From contig NC_135714.1 of the NCBI RefSeq assembly GCF_964656455.1, forward strand, positions 166,858,243 to 166,922,242: a stretch of 64,000 nt of DNA, in the 5' to 3' direction. Every line of letters begins with the position of its first letter. The first letter of the stretch is position 1. The translations under genes and the position numbers were made by a program. Source of the stretch: Halichoerus grypus. Lineage: Eukaryota; Chordata; Mammalia; Carnivora; Phocidae. The notes beneath the pieces are model-generated. The model was not told where the DNA came from. It saw only the letters and a list, made by a program, of their open reading frames with translations, and ran no database searches. Of the stretch, positions 35,801 through 48,823 are shown in pieces.

Positions 35801-37458
35801 TTAGACTTCCCTGAAAAGTGGCGCTGCCGTGCTAGCTTGATGAAACACATGGGGAGTGGTGTTCTGCCTTTCGCTGGGGCCTGAGTCTCACTTGCAGAAA
35901 GCTTTGGACTCCCTTGCAGTGCTCTCACGCACGCACACAACAAAATGCTTCCACCCTCAGGAGCAGCTGTTTTACCTGCAGCACAGGCTCTCTACCGAGT
36001 TTTTCCTTCGAGTTAGGTGGCTGTGTTTAAGCCTGCACACACACCCTGGGCAACGGTAGTAGCCCCATAACCATGATGTGAGTTGAGAGCTGCCTTCTGT
36101 GCCGGCCTGTCCCTCCACCGATATTATGATATTGAAACCGTCCCAGGGCTCCCAACCTCAGTACACCCTAAACTGCTTCGCCCTCAGAGAGGTCGACGGT
36201 AGCTAAAGCACGGTTTCTCTACAGTGTTGTTTCTTCGACTTAGAAAGCTAACTATCAGACTTCCATGCAAAAGTGGGGCCGCAGTATTAGATTCATGGAG
36301 CAAGTGGGGAGTCGTGTTCTGGCTTCTTCTGGGGCCTGGGTCTCACAAGGAAAATGCTTTTGGACTCACTTGCTGTGCACTCACGCATGCACACCACACA
36401 ATGCGTCCACCCTGAGGCATGGCTCTTTTAGCCGAAGCAGGAATTCTCTACAGAGTTGTTCCTTTGAGTTAGGCGGTTGGCTTATGGCCTGCAGGAACAC
36501 ACGGGGCAAGGGTACTGGCCTCATAAACAAGAGGTGAGTTGAGAGCTGCCTTCCGCACCGGCCTGTTTCTCACTCCATTTCACGTATGGGACCCTTTCCC
36601 CGGTCTCTCATACACGAACACTATACAACTCCTGCGGCTTCAGGAACTGCAATGTTAGCTAAAGCGCAGTAACGCTACAGCATTGATTCTTGGTGTTAGT
36701 AGTCTGGTAGGCGAATGAGCTGCACCTGGGATTCTTGACAGGCTTGTTTCTTCCCAGTCAGTGTCGAGCACATAGCATTCCAAGCACACATGGAGCAGTA
36801 GTGTTAGCTTCAGGTAGCAAGAGCTGAGTCCAGAGGTGCCTTCTGCCCGGACCTATTTCTCCCTTGGTTTCACGTATGGAACCCGTTCCCCAGGCTCTCA
36901 GCCACGGTACTCCGTGTAATACTTCCTCCATCTAGAGGTCGACGGTAGCTAAAGCAGGGTTTCTCTACAGTGTTGTTTCTTCGAGTTAGAACACTAGCTG
37001 TTAGACTTCCATGCAAAAGTGGGGCTGCCGTGCTAGCGTGATGAAACACATGGGGAGTCGTGTTCTGCCTTCTGCTGGGGCCTGAGGCTCACTCACAAAA
37101 AGCTTTGGACTCCCTTGCAGGGCTCTCATGCACGCACACAACATAATGCTTCCACCTTCAAGAGCGGCTCTTTTAGCTGAAGCATGGATTCTCCAGCGAG
37201 TTTTTCCTTCGAGTTAGGCGGTTTTCATGAAGCCTGCACACACACCCGGGGCAACGGTACTAGCCCCATAACCATGGTGTGAGTTGAGAGCTGCCTTCTC
37301 TCCGGGCTGTCTCTCCCTCGATTTTAGGAAACGGAACCCGTCCCCAGGCTCTCACCCACCGTACACCCTAAACTGCTTCCTCCCACACAGAGGTCGTCGG
37401 TAGCTAAAGCACGGTTTCTCTTCAGTGTTGTTTCTCCGAGTTAGAACGCTTGCTATTA
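32826..37458. repeat. satellite block of unit 7 (right type)
   Basis: 4633 bp. It is the first block to begin with the 2-bp shorter right-type CCATGCAAAAG. It shares C35561 and T35893 with unit 6, and C33550 (CAACGCAAC) with unit 8. GGCGAACGAG near 34600 replaces the left-type GGCGGAGGAG. Confidence 0.93.
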
Positions 37459-38159
37459 ATGTCCACAATAGCCAAACTGTGGAAAGAGCCAAGATGTCCA
37501 CCAACAGATGAATGGATAAAGAAGAGGGGGTATATATATATATACAATGGAATATTATGCAGCCATCAAAAGGAATGAGATCTTGCCCTCTGCAACGACG
37601 TGGATGGAACTGGAGGGTATCATGCTGAGCGAAATAAGTCAAACAGAGAAAGACATGTATCATATGACCTCACTGATATGAGGAATTCTTAATCTCAGGA
37701 AACAAACTGAGGGTTGCTGGAGTGGGGGCTGGGGTGGGAGGGATGGGGTCACTGGGTGTTGGACACTGGGGAGGGTATGTGTTCTGGTAAGCGCTGTGAA
37801 TTGTGCAAGACTGTTGAATCTCAGATCTGTACCTCTGAAACAAATAATGCAATATATGTTAAGAAAGAAAAAAAGAAGAAGAAGAATGTAGCAGGAGGGG
37901 AAGAATGAAGGGGGGAAAATCGGAGGGGGAAAAGAACCATGAGAGACGATGGACTCTGAAAAACAAACTGAGGGTTCTAGAGGGGAGGGGGGTGGGAGGA
38001 TGGGTTAGCCTGGTGATGGGTATTGAGCAGGGCACGATCTGCATGGAGCACTGGGTGATATGCACAAACAATGAATCATGGAACACTATATCTAAAACTA
38101 ATGATGTAATGTATGGGGATTAACATAACAATAAAAACATTTAATAATAATAATAATAA
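37459..38159 (+). mobile_element. LINE-1 tail, unit 7
   Basis: 701 bp with (TA)7, like unit 6. Target-site copies are at 37443-37458 and 38160-38175. Confidence 0.92.
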
Positions 38160-41100
38160 AGAACGCTTGCTATTAGACTTCCATGCAAAAGTGGGGCCGC
38201 AGTGCTAGCTTCATGAAACAAGTGGGGAGTCGTGTTCTGTCTTCTGCCGGGGCCTGAGTCCCACACGGAAAATGGGTCTGGACTCCCTTGCAGTGCTCTC
38301 ACGCACGCACACAACAAAATGCTGCCACCCTCAGGAGCAGCTGTTTTACCTGCAGCACAGGCTCTCAACCGAGTTTTTCCTTCGAGTTAGGTGGCTGTGT
38401 TTAAGCCTGCACACACACCCTGGGCAATGGTACTAGCCCCATAACCATGATGTGAGTTGAGAGCTGCCTTCTGTACCGGCCTGTCTCTCCCCGATATTAC
38501 GATCTTGAAACCGTCCCAGGGCTCTCAGCCACAGTACACCCTAAACTGCTTCGCCCACACAGAGGTCGACGGTAGCTAAAGCACGGCTTCTCTACAGTGT
38601 TGTTTCTTCGAGTTAGAACGCTAGCTATTAGACTTCCATGCAAAAGTGGGGCTGCCGTGCTAGCGTGATGAAACACATGGGGAGTCGTGTTCTGCCTTTC
38701 GCTGGGGCCTGAGTCTCACTCGCAAAAAGCTTTGGACTCCCTTGCAGTGCTCTCACGCACGCACACAACAAAATGCTTGCACCCTCAGGAGCAGCTCTTT
38801 TACCTGCAGCACAGGCTCTCTACCGAGTTTTTCCTTCGAGTTAGGTGGCTGTGTTTAAGCCTGCACACACCCACGGGGCAACGCAACTAGCCCCATAACC
38901 ATGTAGTGAGTTCAGATCTGCCTTATGTGCCAGCCTGTCTCTCCCCCGATATTATGAAATGGAAACCGTCCCCAGGCTCTCAGCCACAGTACACCCTAAA
39001 CTGCTTCGCCCACAGAGAGGTCGACGGTAGCTAAAGCACGGTTTCTCTACAGTGTTGTTTCTCCGAGTTAGAAAGCTAGCTGTTAGACTTCCATGCAAAA
39101 GTGGGGCCGCAGTCCTAGCTTCATGGAGCAAGTGGGGAGTCGTGTTCTGGCTTCTTCCGGGGCCTGGGTCTCACAAGGAAAATGCTTTTGGACTCACTTG
39201 CAGTGCGCTCACGCATGCACACAGCAAAATGCGTCCACCCTGAGGCATGGCTCTTTTAGCCGAAGCAGGAATTCCCTACAGAGTTGTTCCTTTGAGTTAG
39301 GTGGTTGGCTTTAGGCCTGCAGGCACCCCCGGGCCAAGGGCACTAGCCTCATCAACCAGAGGTGACTTGAGAGCTGCCTTCCGCACCGGCCTGTTTCTCA
39401 CTCCATTTCACGCCTGGGACCCTTTCCCCGGTCTCTCGTACACGAGCAGGGTCAAATTCCTCCTGCTTCAGGAACGGCAATGTTAACTCAAGCGCAGTCA
39501 CTCTAGAGGATTGATTCTTGGTGTTAGTAGCCTGGGAACTAGGCATCCAGGCACACAGGGTACAGCAGTGCTAATCTCCTCAAACAAGAGGTGAGTCGAC
39601 AGCAGCCTTCCTTCCAGGCCTGCTTCTCACTCCGAGTTACGTTTAGGTTCCATTTCTCATGCTTTCACAAAAACACACAACAGATGAAGTGCACGCTCAG
39701 GAAGGGCGATCTTTGCTGAGGCACGGGTTCTCTACAGTTTTGTTCCTTTGCGTTGCGTGGATGGCACTGAGGACTCCACGCACACACGGGAGAGCCGATC
39801 TAGTTTCCCGAAACAAGAGTTGAGTCCATAGGGGCCTTCTGCCCATGCTTATTTCTCCCTCCGAATTCGGCTGGGACTCCTTCCCCAGGTTTGCACTCAA
39901 GCAGACTTGAAAATGCTGCCACCCTGTGGAGAGGCGAACGAGCTGAAGCTGGGCTTCTTGAGCGGCTTCTTTCTGCCAAATCAGTGTGGAGCCCTTAGCA
40001 TTCCTATGCACACATGGAGCCGAAGTGTTAGCTTCAGGTAACAAGAGCTGAGTCGAGAGGAGCCTTCTGGCCCGGACTCCTTCTCCCTCGGTTTCACGTA
40101 AGGAACCCGTTCCTCAGGCTCTCACCCACGGTAGCCTGGAAAGTGCTTCCTCCCTCAGAGAGGTGGATGGTAGCTAAAGCACGGTTTCTCTACCGTGTTG
40201 TTTCTTCCAGGGAGAACGCTAGCGATTAGATTTCCATGCAAAAGTAGGGCCGCAGTGCTAGCTAAATGAAACACACGGGGAGTCGTCTTCTGCCTTTTGC
40301 TGGGGCCTGAGTCTCACTCGCAGAAACTTTGGACTCCCTTGCAGTCCTCTCACGCACGCACACAACCAAATGCTTCCACCCTCAGGAGCGGCTGTTTGAG
40401 CTGAAGCACGGATTCTCTACCGTGTTTTTCCTTTGAGTTAGGTGGCTGTCTTTCAGCCTGCACACACACCCAGGGCAACGGTACTAGCCCCATAACCATG
40501 ATGTGAGTTGAGAGCTGCCTTCTGTACCGGCCTGTCTCTCCCCCGATTTTACAAAATGGAAAATGTCCCCAGGCTCTCAGCCACAGTACACCCTAAACTG
40601 CTTCGGCCACAGAGAGGTCGACGGTAGCTAAAGCACGGTTTCTCTACTGTGTAGTTTCTTCGAGTTAGAACGCTAGCTCTTAGACTTCCATGCAAATGTG
40701 GGGCTGCCGTGCTAGCTTGGTAAAACACATGGGGAGTCGTGTTCTGCCTTTCGCTGGGGCCTGAGTCTCACTCGCAAAATGCTTTGGACTCCCTTGCAGT
40801 GCTCTCACGCACGCACACAACAAAAGGCTTCCACCCTTAGGAGCAGCTGTTTTACCTGCAGCTCGGATTCCCTACCGAGTTTTTCCTTCGAGTTAAGTGG
40901 CTGTCTTTAAGCCTGCACACACCCACGGGGCAACGGAACTAGCCCCTTAAGCATGTAGTGAGTTGAGAGCTGCCTTCTGTACCGGACTGTCTCTCCCCCT
41001 ATATTCCGAAATGGAAACCGTCCCCAGGCTGCCAGCCACAGTACACCCTAAACTGCTTCGCCCACACAGAGGTCGACGGTAGCTAAAGCACGGCTTCTCT

Positions 41101-42792
41101 ACAGTGTTGTTTCTTCGACTTAGAACGCTAGCTATTAGACTTCCCTGAAAAGTGGCGCTGCCGTGCTAGGTTGATGAAACACATGGGGAGTGGTGTTCTG
41201 CCTTTCGCTGGGGCCTGAGTCTCACTCGCAGAAAGCTTTGGACTCCCTTGCAGTGCTCTCACGCACGCACACAACAAAATGCTTCCACCCTCAGGAGCAG
41301 CTGTTTTACCTGCAGCACAGGCTCTCTACCGAGTTTTTCTTTCGAGTTAGGTGGCTGTGTTTCAGCCTGCACACACACCCTGGGCAACGGTAGTAGCCCC
41401 ATAACCATGATGTGAGTTGAGAGCTGCCTTCTGTGCCGGCCTGTCCCTCCACCGATATTATGATATTGAAACCGTCCCAGGGCTCCCAACCTCAGTACAC
41501 CCTAAACTGCTTCGCCCTCAGAGAGGTCGACGGTAGCTAAAGCACGGTTTCTCTACAGTGTTGTTTCTTCGACTTAGAAAGCTAACTATCAGACTTCCAT
41601 GCAAAAGTGGGGCCGCAGTATTAGATTCATGGAGCAAGTGGGGAGTCGTGTTCTGGCTTCTTCTGGGGCCTGGGTCTCACAAGGAAAATGCTTTTGGACT
41701 CACTTGCTGTGCACTCACGCATGCACACCACACAATGCGTCCACCCTGAGGCATGGCTCTTTTAGCCGAAGCAGGAATTCTCTACAGAGTTGTTCCTTTG
41801 AGTTAGGCGGTTGGCTTATGGCCTGCAGGAACACACGGGGCAAGGGTACTGGCCTCATAAACAAGAGGTGAGTTGAGAGCTGCCTTCCGCACCGGCCTGT
41901 TTCTCACTCCATTTCACGTATGGGACCCTCTCCCCGGTCTCTCATACACGAACACTATACAACTCCTGCGGCTTCAGGAACTGCAATGTTAGCTAAAGCG
42001 CAGTAAAGCTACAGCATTGATTCTTGGTGTTAGTAGTCTGGTAGGCGAATGAGCTGCACCTGGGATTCTTGACAGGCTTGTTTCTTCCCAGTCAGTGTCG
42101 AGCACATAGCATTCCAAGCACACATGGAGCAGTAGTGTTAGCTTCAGGTAGCAAGAGCTGAGTCCAGAGGTGCCTTCTGCCCGGACCTATTTCTCCCTTG
42201 GTTTCACGTATGGAACCCGTTCCCCAGGCTCTCAGCCACGGTACTCCGTGTAATACTTCCTCCATCTAGAGGTCGACGGTAGCTAAAGCAGGGTTTCTCT
42301 ACAGTGTTGTTTCTTCGAGTTAGAACACTAGCTGTTAGACTTCCATGCAAAAGTGGGGCTGCCGTGCTAGCGTGATGAAACACATGGGGAGTCGTGTTCT
42401 GCCTTCTGCTGGGGCCTGAGGCTCACTCACAAAAAGCTTTGGACTCCCTTGCAGGGCTCTCATGCACGCACACAACATAATGCTTCCACCTTCAAGAGCG
42501 GCTCTTTTAGCTGAAGCATGGATTCTCCAGCGAGTTTTTCCTTCGAGTTAGGCGGTTTTCATGAAGCCTGCACACACACCCGGGGCAACGGTACTAGCCC
42601 CATAACCATGGTGTGAGTTGAGAGCTGCCTTCTCTCCGGGCTGTCCCTCCCTCGATTTTAGGAAACGGAACCCGTCCCCAGGCTCTCACCCACCTTACAC
42701 CCTAAACTGCTTCCTCCCACACAGAGGTCGTCGGTAGCTAAAGCACGGTTTCTCTTCAGTGTTGTTTCTCCGAGTTAGAACGCTTGCTATTA
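38160..42792. repeat. satellite block of unit 8 (right type)
   Basis: 4633 bp. It shares C38884 with unit 7 and C38504 (GATCTTGAAACC) and T41340 (TTTTCTTTCG) with unit 9. It shares C39413 (CACGCCTGGG) with units 11 and 12, and C39954 (GGGCTTCTTG) with unit 11. GGGCCAAGG near 39331 is private. It also has CACCTTACACC near 42690 and CTGTCCCTCCC near 42643. Confidence 0.92.
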
Positions 42793-43491
42793 ATGTCCAC
42801 AATAGCCAAACTGTGGAAAGAGCCAAGATGTCCACCAACAGATGAATGGATAAAGAAGAGGGGGTATATATATATACAATGGAATATTATGCAGCCATCA
42901 AAAGGAATGAGATCTTGCCCTCTGCAACGACGTGGATGGAACTGGAGGGTATCATGCTGAGCGAAATAAGTCAAACAGAGAAAGACATGTATCATATGAC
43001 CTCACTGATATGAGGAATTCTTAATCTCAGGAAACAAACTGAGGGTTGCTGGAGTGGGGGCTGGGGTGGGAGGGATGGGGTCACTGGGTGTTGGACACTG
43101 GGGAGGGTATGTGTTCTGGTAAGCGCTGTGAATTGTGCAAGACTGTTGAATCTCAGATCTGTACCTCTGAAACAAATAATGCAATATATGTTAAGAAAGA
43201 AAAAAAGAAGAAGAAGAATGTAGCAGGAGGGGAAGAATGAAGGGGGGAAAATCGGAGGGGGAAAAGAACCATGAGAGACGATGGACTCTGAAAAACAAAC
43301 TGAGGGTTCTAGAGGGGAGGGGGGTGGGAGGATGGGTTAGCCTGGTGATGGGTATTGAGCAGGGCACGATCTGCATGGAGCACTGGGTGATATGCACAAA
43401 CAATGAATCATGGAACACTATATCTAAAACTAATGATGTAATGTATGGGGATTAACATAACAATAAAAACATTTAATAATAATAATAATAA
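42793..43491 (+). mobile_element. LINE-1 tail, unit 8
   Basis: 699 bp with (TA)6, the shortest TA class. Target-site copies are at 42777-42792 and 43492-43507. Confidence 0.92.
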
Positions 43492-46400
43492 AGAACGCTT
43501 GCTATTAGACTTCCATGCAAAAGTGGGGCCGCAGTGCTAGCTTCATGAAACAAGTGGGGAGTCGTGTTCTGTCTTCTGCCGGGGCCTGAGTCCCACACGG
43601 AAAATGGGTCTGGACTCCCTTGCAGTGCTCTCACGCACGCACACAACAAAATGCTGCCACCCTCAGGAGCAGCTGTTTTACCTGCAGCACAGGCTCTCAA
43701 CCGAGTTTTTCCTTCGAGTTAGGTGGCTGTGTTTAAGCCTGCACACACACCCTGGGCAATGGTACTAGCCCCATAACCATGATGTGAGTTGAGAGCTGCC
43801 TTCTGTACCGGCCTGTCTCTCCCCGATATTACGATCTTGAAACCGTCCCAGGGCTCTCAGCCACAGTACACCCTAAACTGCTTCGCCCACACAGAGGTCG
43901 ACGGTAGCTAAAGCACGGCTTCTCTACAGTGTTGTTTCTTCGAGTTAGAACGCTAGCTATTAGACTTCCATGCAAAAGTGGGGCTGCCGTGCTAGCGTGA
44001 TGAAACACATGGGGAGTCGTGTTCTGCCTTTCGCTGGGGCCTGAGTCTCACTCGCAAAAAGCTTTGGACTCCCTTGCAGTGCTCTCACGCACGCACACAA
44101 CAAAATGCTTGCACCCTCAGGAGCAGCTCTTTTACCTGCAGCACAGGCTCTCTACCGAGTTTTTCCTTCGAGTTAGGTGGCTGTGTTTAAGCCTGCACAC
44201 ACCCACGGGGCAACGGAACTAGCCCCATAACCATGTAGTGAGTTCAGATCTGCCTTATGTGCCAGCCTGTCTCTCCCCCGATATGATGAAATGGAAACCG
44301 TCCCCAGGCTCTCAGCCACAGTACACCCTAAACTGCTTCGCCCACAGAGAGGTCGACGGTAGCTAAAGCACGGTTTCTCTACAGTGTTGTTTCTCCGAGT
44401 TAGAAAGCTAGCTGTTAGACTTCCATGCAAAAGTGGGGCCGCAGTCCTAGCTTCATGGAGCAAGTGGGGAGTCGTGTTCTGGCTTCTTCCGGGGCCTGGG
44501 TCTCACAAGGAAAATGCTTTTGGACTCACTTGCAGTGCGCTCACGCATGCACACAGCAAAATGCGTCCACCCTGAGGCATGGCTCTTTTAGCCGAAGCAG
44601 GAATTCCCTACAGAGTTGTTCCTTTGAGTTAGGTGGTTGGCTTTAGGCCTGCAGGCACCCCCGGGGCAAGGGCACTAGCCTCATCAACCAGAGGTGACTT
44701 GAGAGCTGCCTTCCGCACCGGCCTGTTTCTCACTCCATTTCACGTCTGGGACCCTTTCCCCGGTCTCTCGTACACGAGCAGGGTCAAATTCCTCCTGCTT
44801 CAGGAACGGCAATGTTAACTCAAGCGCAGTCACTCTAGAGGATTGATTCTTGGTGTTAGTAGCCTGGGAACTAGGCATCCAGGCACACAGGGTACAGCAG
44901 TGCTAATCTCCTCAAACAAGAGGTGAGTCGACAGCAGCCTTCCTTCCAGGCCTGCTTCTCACTCCGAGTTACGTTTAGGTTCCATTTCTCATGCTTTCAC
45001 AAAAACACACAACAGATGAAGTGCACGCTCAGGAAGGGCGATCTTTGCTGAGGCATGGGTTCTCTACAGTTTTGTTCCTTTGCGTTGCGTGGATGGCACT
45101 GAGGACTCCACGCACACACGGGAGAGCCGATCTAGTTTCCCGAAACAAGAGTTGAGTCCATAGGGGCCTTCTGCCCATGCTTATTTCTCCCTCCGAATTC
45201 GGCTGGGACTCCTTCCCCAGGTTTGCACTCAAGCAGACTTGAAAATGCTGCCACCCTGTGGAGAGGCGAACGAGCTGAAGCTGGGGTTCTTGAGCGGCTT
45301 CTTTCTGCCAAATCAGTGTGGAGCCCTTAGCATTCCTATGCACACATGGAGCCGAAGTGTTAGCTTCAGGTAACAAGAGCTGAGTCGAGAGGAGCCTTCT
45401 GGCCCGGACTCCTTCTCCCTCGGTTTCACGTAAGGAACCCGTTCCTCAGGCTCTCACCCACGGTAGCCTGGAAAGTGCTTCCTCCCTCAGAGAGGTGGAT
45501 GGTAGCTAAAGCACGGTTTCTCTACCGTGTTGTTTCTTCCAGGGAGAACGCTAGCGATTAGATTTCCATGCAAAAGTAGGGCCGCAGTGCTAGCTAAATG
45601 AAACACACGGGGAGTCGTCTTCTGCCTTTTGCTGGGGCCTGAGTCTCACTCGCAGAAACTTTGGACTCCCTTGCAGTCCTCTCACGCACGCACACAACCA
45701 AATGCTTCCACCCTCAGGAGCGGCTGTTTGAGCTGAAGCACGGATTCTCTACCGTGTTTTTCCTTTGAGTTAGGTGGCTGTCTTTCAGCCTGCACACACA
45801 CCCAGGGCAACGGCACTAGCCCCATAACCATGATGTGAGTTGAGAGCTGCCTTCTGTACCGGCCTGTCTCTCCCCCGATTTTACAAAATGGAAAATGTCC
45901 CCAGGCTCTCAGCCACAGTACACCCTAAACTGCTTCGGCCACAGAGAGGTCGACGGTAGCTAAAGCACGGTTTCTCTACTGTGTAGTTTCTTCGAGTTAG
46001 AACGCTAGCTCTTAGACTTCCATGCAAATGTGGGGCTGCCGTGCTAGCTTGGTAAAACACATGGGGAGTCGTGTTCTGCCTTTCGCTGGGGCCTGAGTCT
46101 CACTCGCAAAATGCTTTGGACTCCCTTGCAGTGCTCTCACGCACGCACACAACAAAAGGCTTCCACCCTTAGGAGCAGCTGTTTTACCTGCAGCTCGGAT
46201 TCCCTACCGAGTTTTTCCTTCGAGTTAAGTGGCTGTCTTTAAGCCTGCACACACCCACGGGGCAACGGAACAAGCCCCTTAAGCATGTAGTGAGTTGAGA
46301 GCTGCCTTCTGTACCGGACTGTCTCTCCCCCTATATTCCGAAATGGAAACCGTCCCCAGGCTGCCAGCCACAGTACACCCTAAACTGCTTCGCCCACACA

Positions 46401-48124
46401 GAGGTCGACGGTAGCTAAAGCACGGCTTCTATACAGTGTTGTTTCTTCGACTTAGAACGCTAGCTATTAGACTTCCCTGAAAAGTGGCGCTGCCGTGCTA
46501 GCTTGATGAAACACATGGGGAGTGGTGTTCTGCCTTTCGCTGGGGCCTGAGTCTCACTCGCAGAAAGCTTTGGACTCCCTTGCAGTGCTCTCACGCACGC
46601 ACACAACAAAATGCTTCCACCCTCAGGAGCAGCTGTTTTACCTGCAGCACAGGCTCTCTACCGAGTTTTTCTTTCGAGTTAGGTGGCTGTGTTTCAGCCT
46701 GCACACACACCCTGGGCAACGGTAGTAGCCCCATAACCATGATGTGAGTTGAGAGCTGCCTTCTGTGCCGGCCTGTCCCTCCACCGATATTATGATATTG
46801 AAACCGTCCCAGGGCTCCCAACCTCAGTACACCCTAAACTGCTTCGCCCTCAGAGAGGTCGACGGTAGCTAAAGCACGGTTTCTCTACAGTGTTGTTTCT
46901 TCGACTTAGAAAGCTAACTATCAGACTTCCATGCAAAAGTGGGGCCGCAGTATTAGATTCATGGAGCAAGTGGGGAGTCGTGTTCTGGCTTCTTCTGGGG
47001 CCTGGGTCTCACAAGGAAAATGCTTTTGGACTCACTTGCTGTGCACTCACGCATGCACACCACACAATGCGTCCACCCTGAGGCATGGCTCTTTTAGCCG
47101 AAGCAGGAATTCTCTACAGAGTTGTTCCTTTGAGTTAGGCGGTTGGCTTATGGCCTGCAGGAACACACGGGGCAAGGGTACTGGCCTCATAAACAAGAGG
47201 TGAGTTGAGAGCTGCCTTCCGCACCGGCCTGTTTCTCACTCCATTTCACGTATGGGACCCTCTCCCCGGTCTCTCATACACGAACACTATACAACTCCTG
47301 CGGCTTCAGGAACTGCAATGTTAGCTAAAGCGCAGTAAAGCTACAGCATTGATTCTTGGTGTTAGTAGTCTGGTAGGCGAATGAGCTGCACCTGGGATTC
47401 TTGACAGGCTTGTTTCTTCCCAGTCAGTGTCGAGCACATAGCATTCCAAGCACACATGGAGCAGTAGTGTTAGCTTCAGGTAGCAAGAGCTGAGTCCAGA
47501 GGTGCCTTCTGCCCGGACCTATTTCTCCCTTGGTTTCACGTATGGAACCCGTTCCCCAGGCTCTCAGCCACGGTACTCCGTGTAATACTTCCTCCATCTA
47601 GAGGTCGACGGTAGCTAAAGCAGGGTTTCTCTACAGTGTTGTTTCTTCGAGTTAGAACACTAGCTGTTAGACTTCCATGCAAAAGTGGGGCTGCCGTGCT
47701 AGCGTGATGAAACACATGGGGAGTCGTGTTCTGCCTTCTGCTGGGGCCTGAGGCTCACTCACAAAAAGCTTTGGACTCCCTTGCAGGGCTCTCATGCACG
47801 CACACAACATAATGCTTCCACCTTCAAGAGCGGCTCTTTTAGCTGAAGCATGGATTCTCCAGCGAGTTTTTCCTTCGAGTTAGGCGGTTTTCATGAAGCC
47901 TGCACACACACCCGGGGCAACGGTACTAGCCCCATAACCATGGTGTGAGTTGAGAGCTGCCTTCTCTCCGGGCTGTCCCTCCCTCGATTTTAGGAAACGG
48001 AACCCGTCCCCAGGCTCTCACCCACCTTACACCCTAAACTGCTTCCTCCCACACAGAGGTCGTCGGTAGCTAAAGCACGGTTTCTCTTCAGTGTTGTTTC
48101 TCCGAGTTAGAACGCTTGCTATTA
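43492..48124. repeat. satellite block of unit 9 (right type)
   Basis: 4633 bp. It shares C43836 and T46672 with unit 8, and G44285 (GATATGATG) with unit 10. Private changes include GGCATGGGTTC near 45054, ACGGCACTAG near 45812, GAACAAGCC near 46268 and CTTCTATACAG near 46428. Confidence 0.92.
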
Positions 48125-48823
48125 ATGTCCACAATAGCCAAACTGTGGAAAGAGCCAAGATGTCCACCAACAGATGAATGGATAAAGAAGAGGGGGTATA
48201 TATATATACAATGGAATATTATGCAGCCATCAAAAGGAATGAGATCTTGCCCTCTGCAACGACGTGGATGGAACTGGAGGGTATCATGCTGAGCGAAATA
48301 AGTCAAACAGAGAAAGACATGTATCATATGACCTCACTGATATGAGGAATTCTTAATCTCAGGAAACAAACTGAGGGTTGCTGGAGTGGGGGCTGGGGTG
48401 GGAGGGATGGGGTCACTGGGTGTTGGACACTGGGGAGGGTATGTGTTCTGGTAAGCGCTGTGAATTGTGCAAGACTGTTGAATCTCAGATCTGTACCTCT
48501 GAAACAAATAATGCAATATATGTTAAGAAAGAAAAAAAGAAGAAGAAGAATGTAGCAGGAGGGGAAGAATGAAGGGGGGAAAATCGGAGGGGGAAAAGAA
48601 CCATGAGAGACGATGGACTCTGAAAAACAAACTGAGGGTTCTAGAGGGGAGGGGGGTGGGAGGATGGGTTAGCCTGGTGATGGGTATTGAGCAGGGCACG
48701 ATCTGCATGGAGCACTGGGTGATATGCACAAACAATGAATCATGGAACACTATATCTAAAACTAATGATGTAATGTATGGGGATTAACATAACAATAAAA
48801 ACATTTAATAATAATAATAATAA
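48125..48823 (+). mobile_element. LINE-1 tail, unit 9
   Basis: 699 bp with (TA)6. Target-site copies are at 48109-48124 and 48824-48839. Confidence 0.92.
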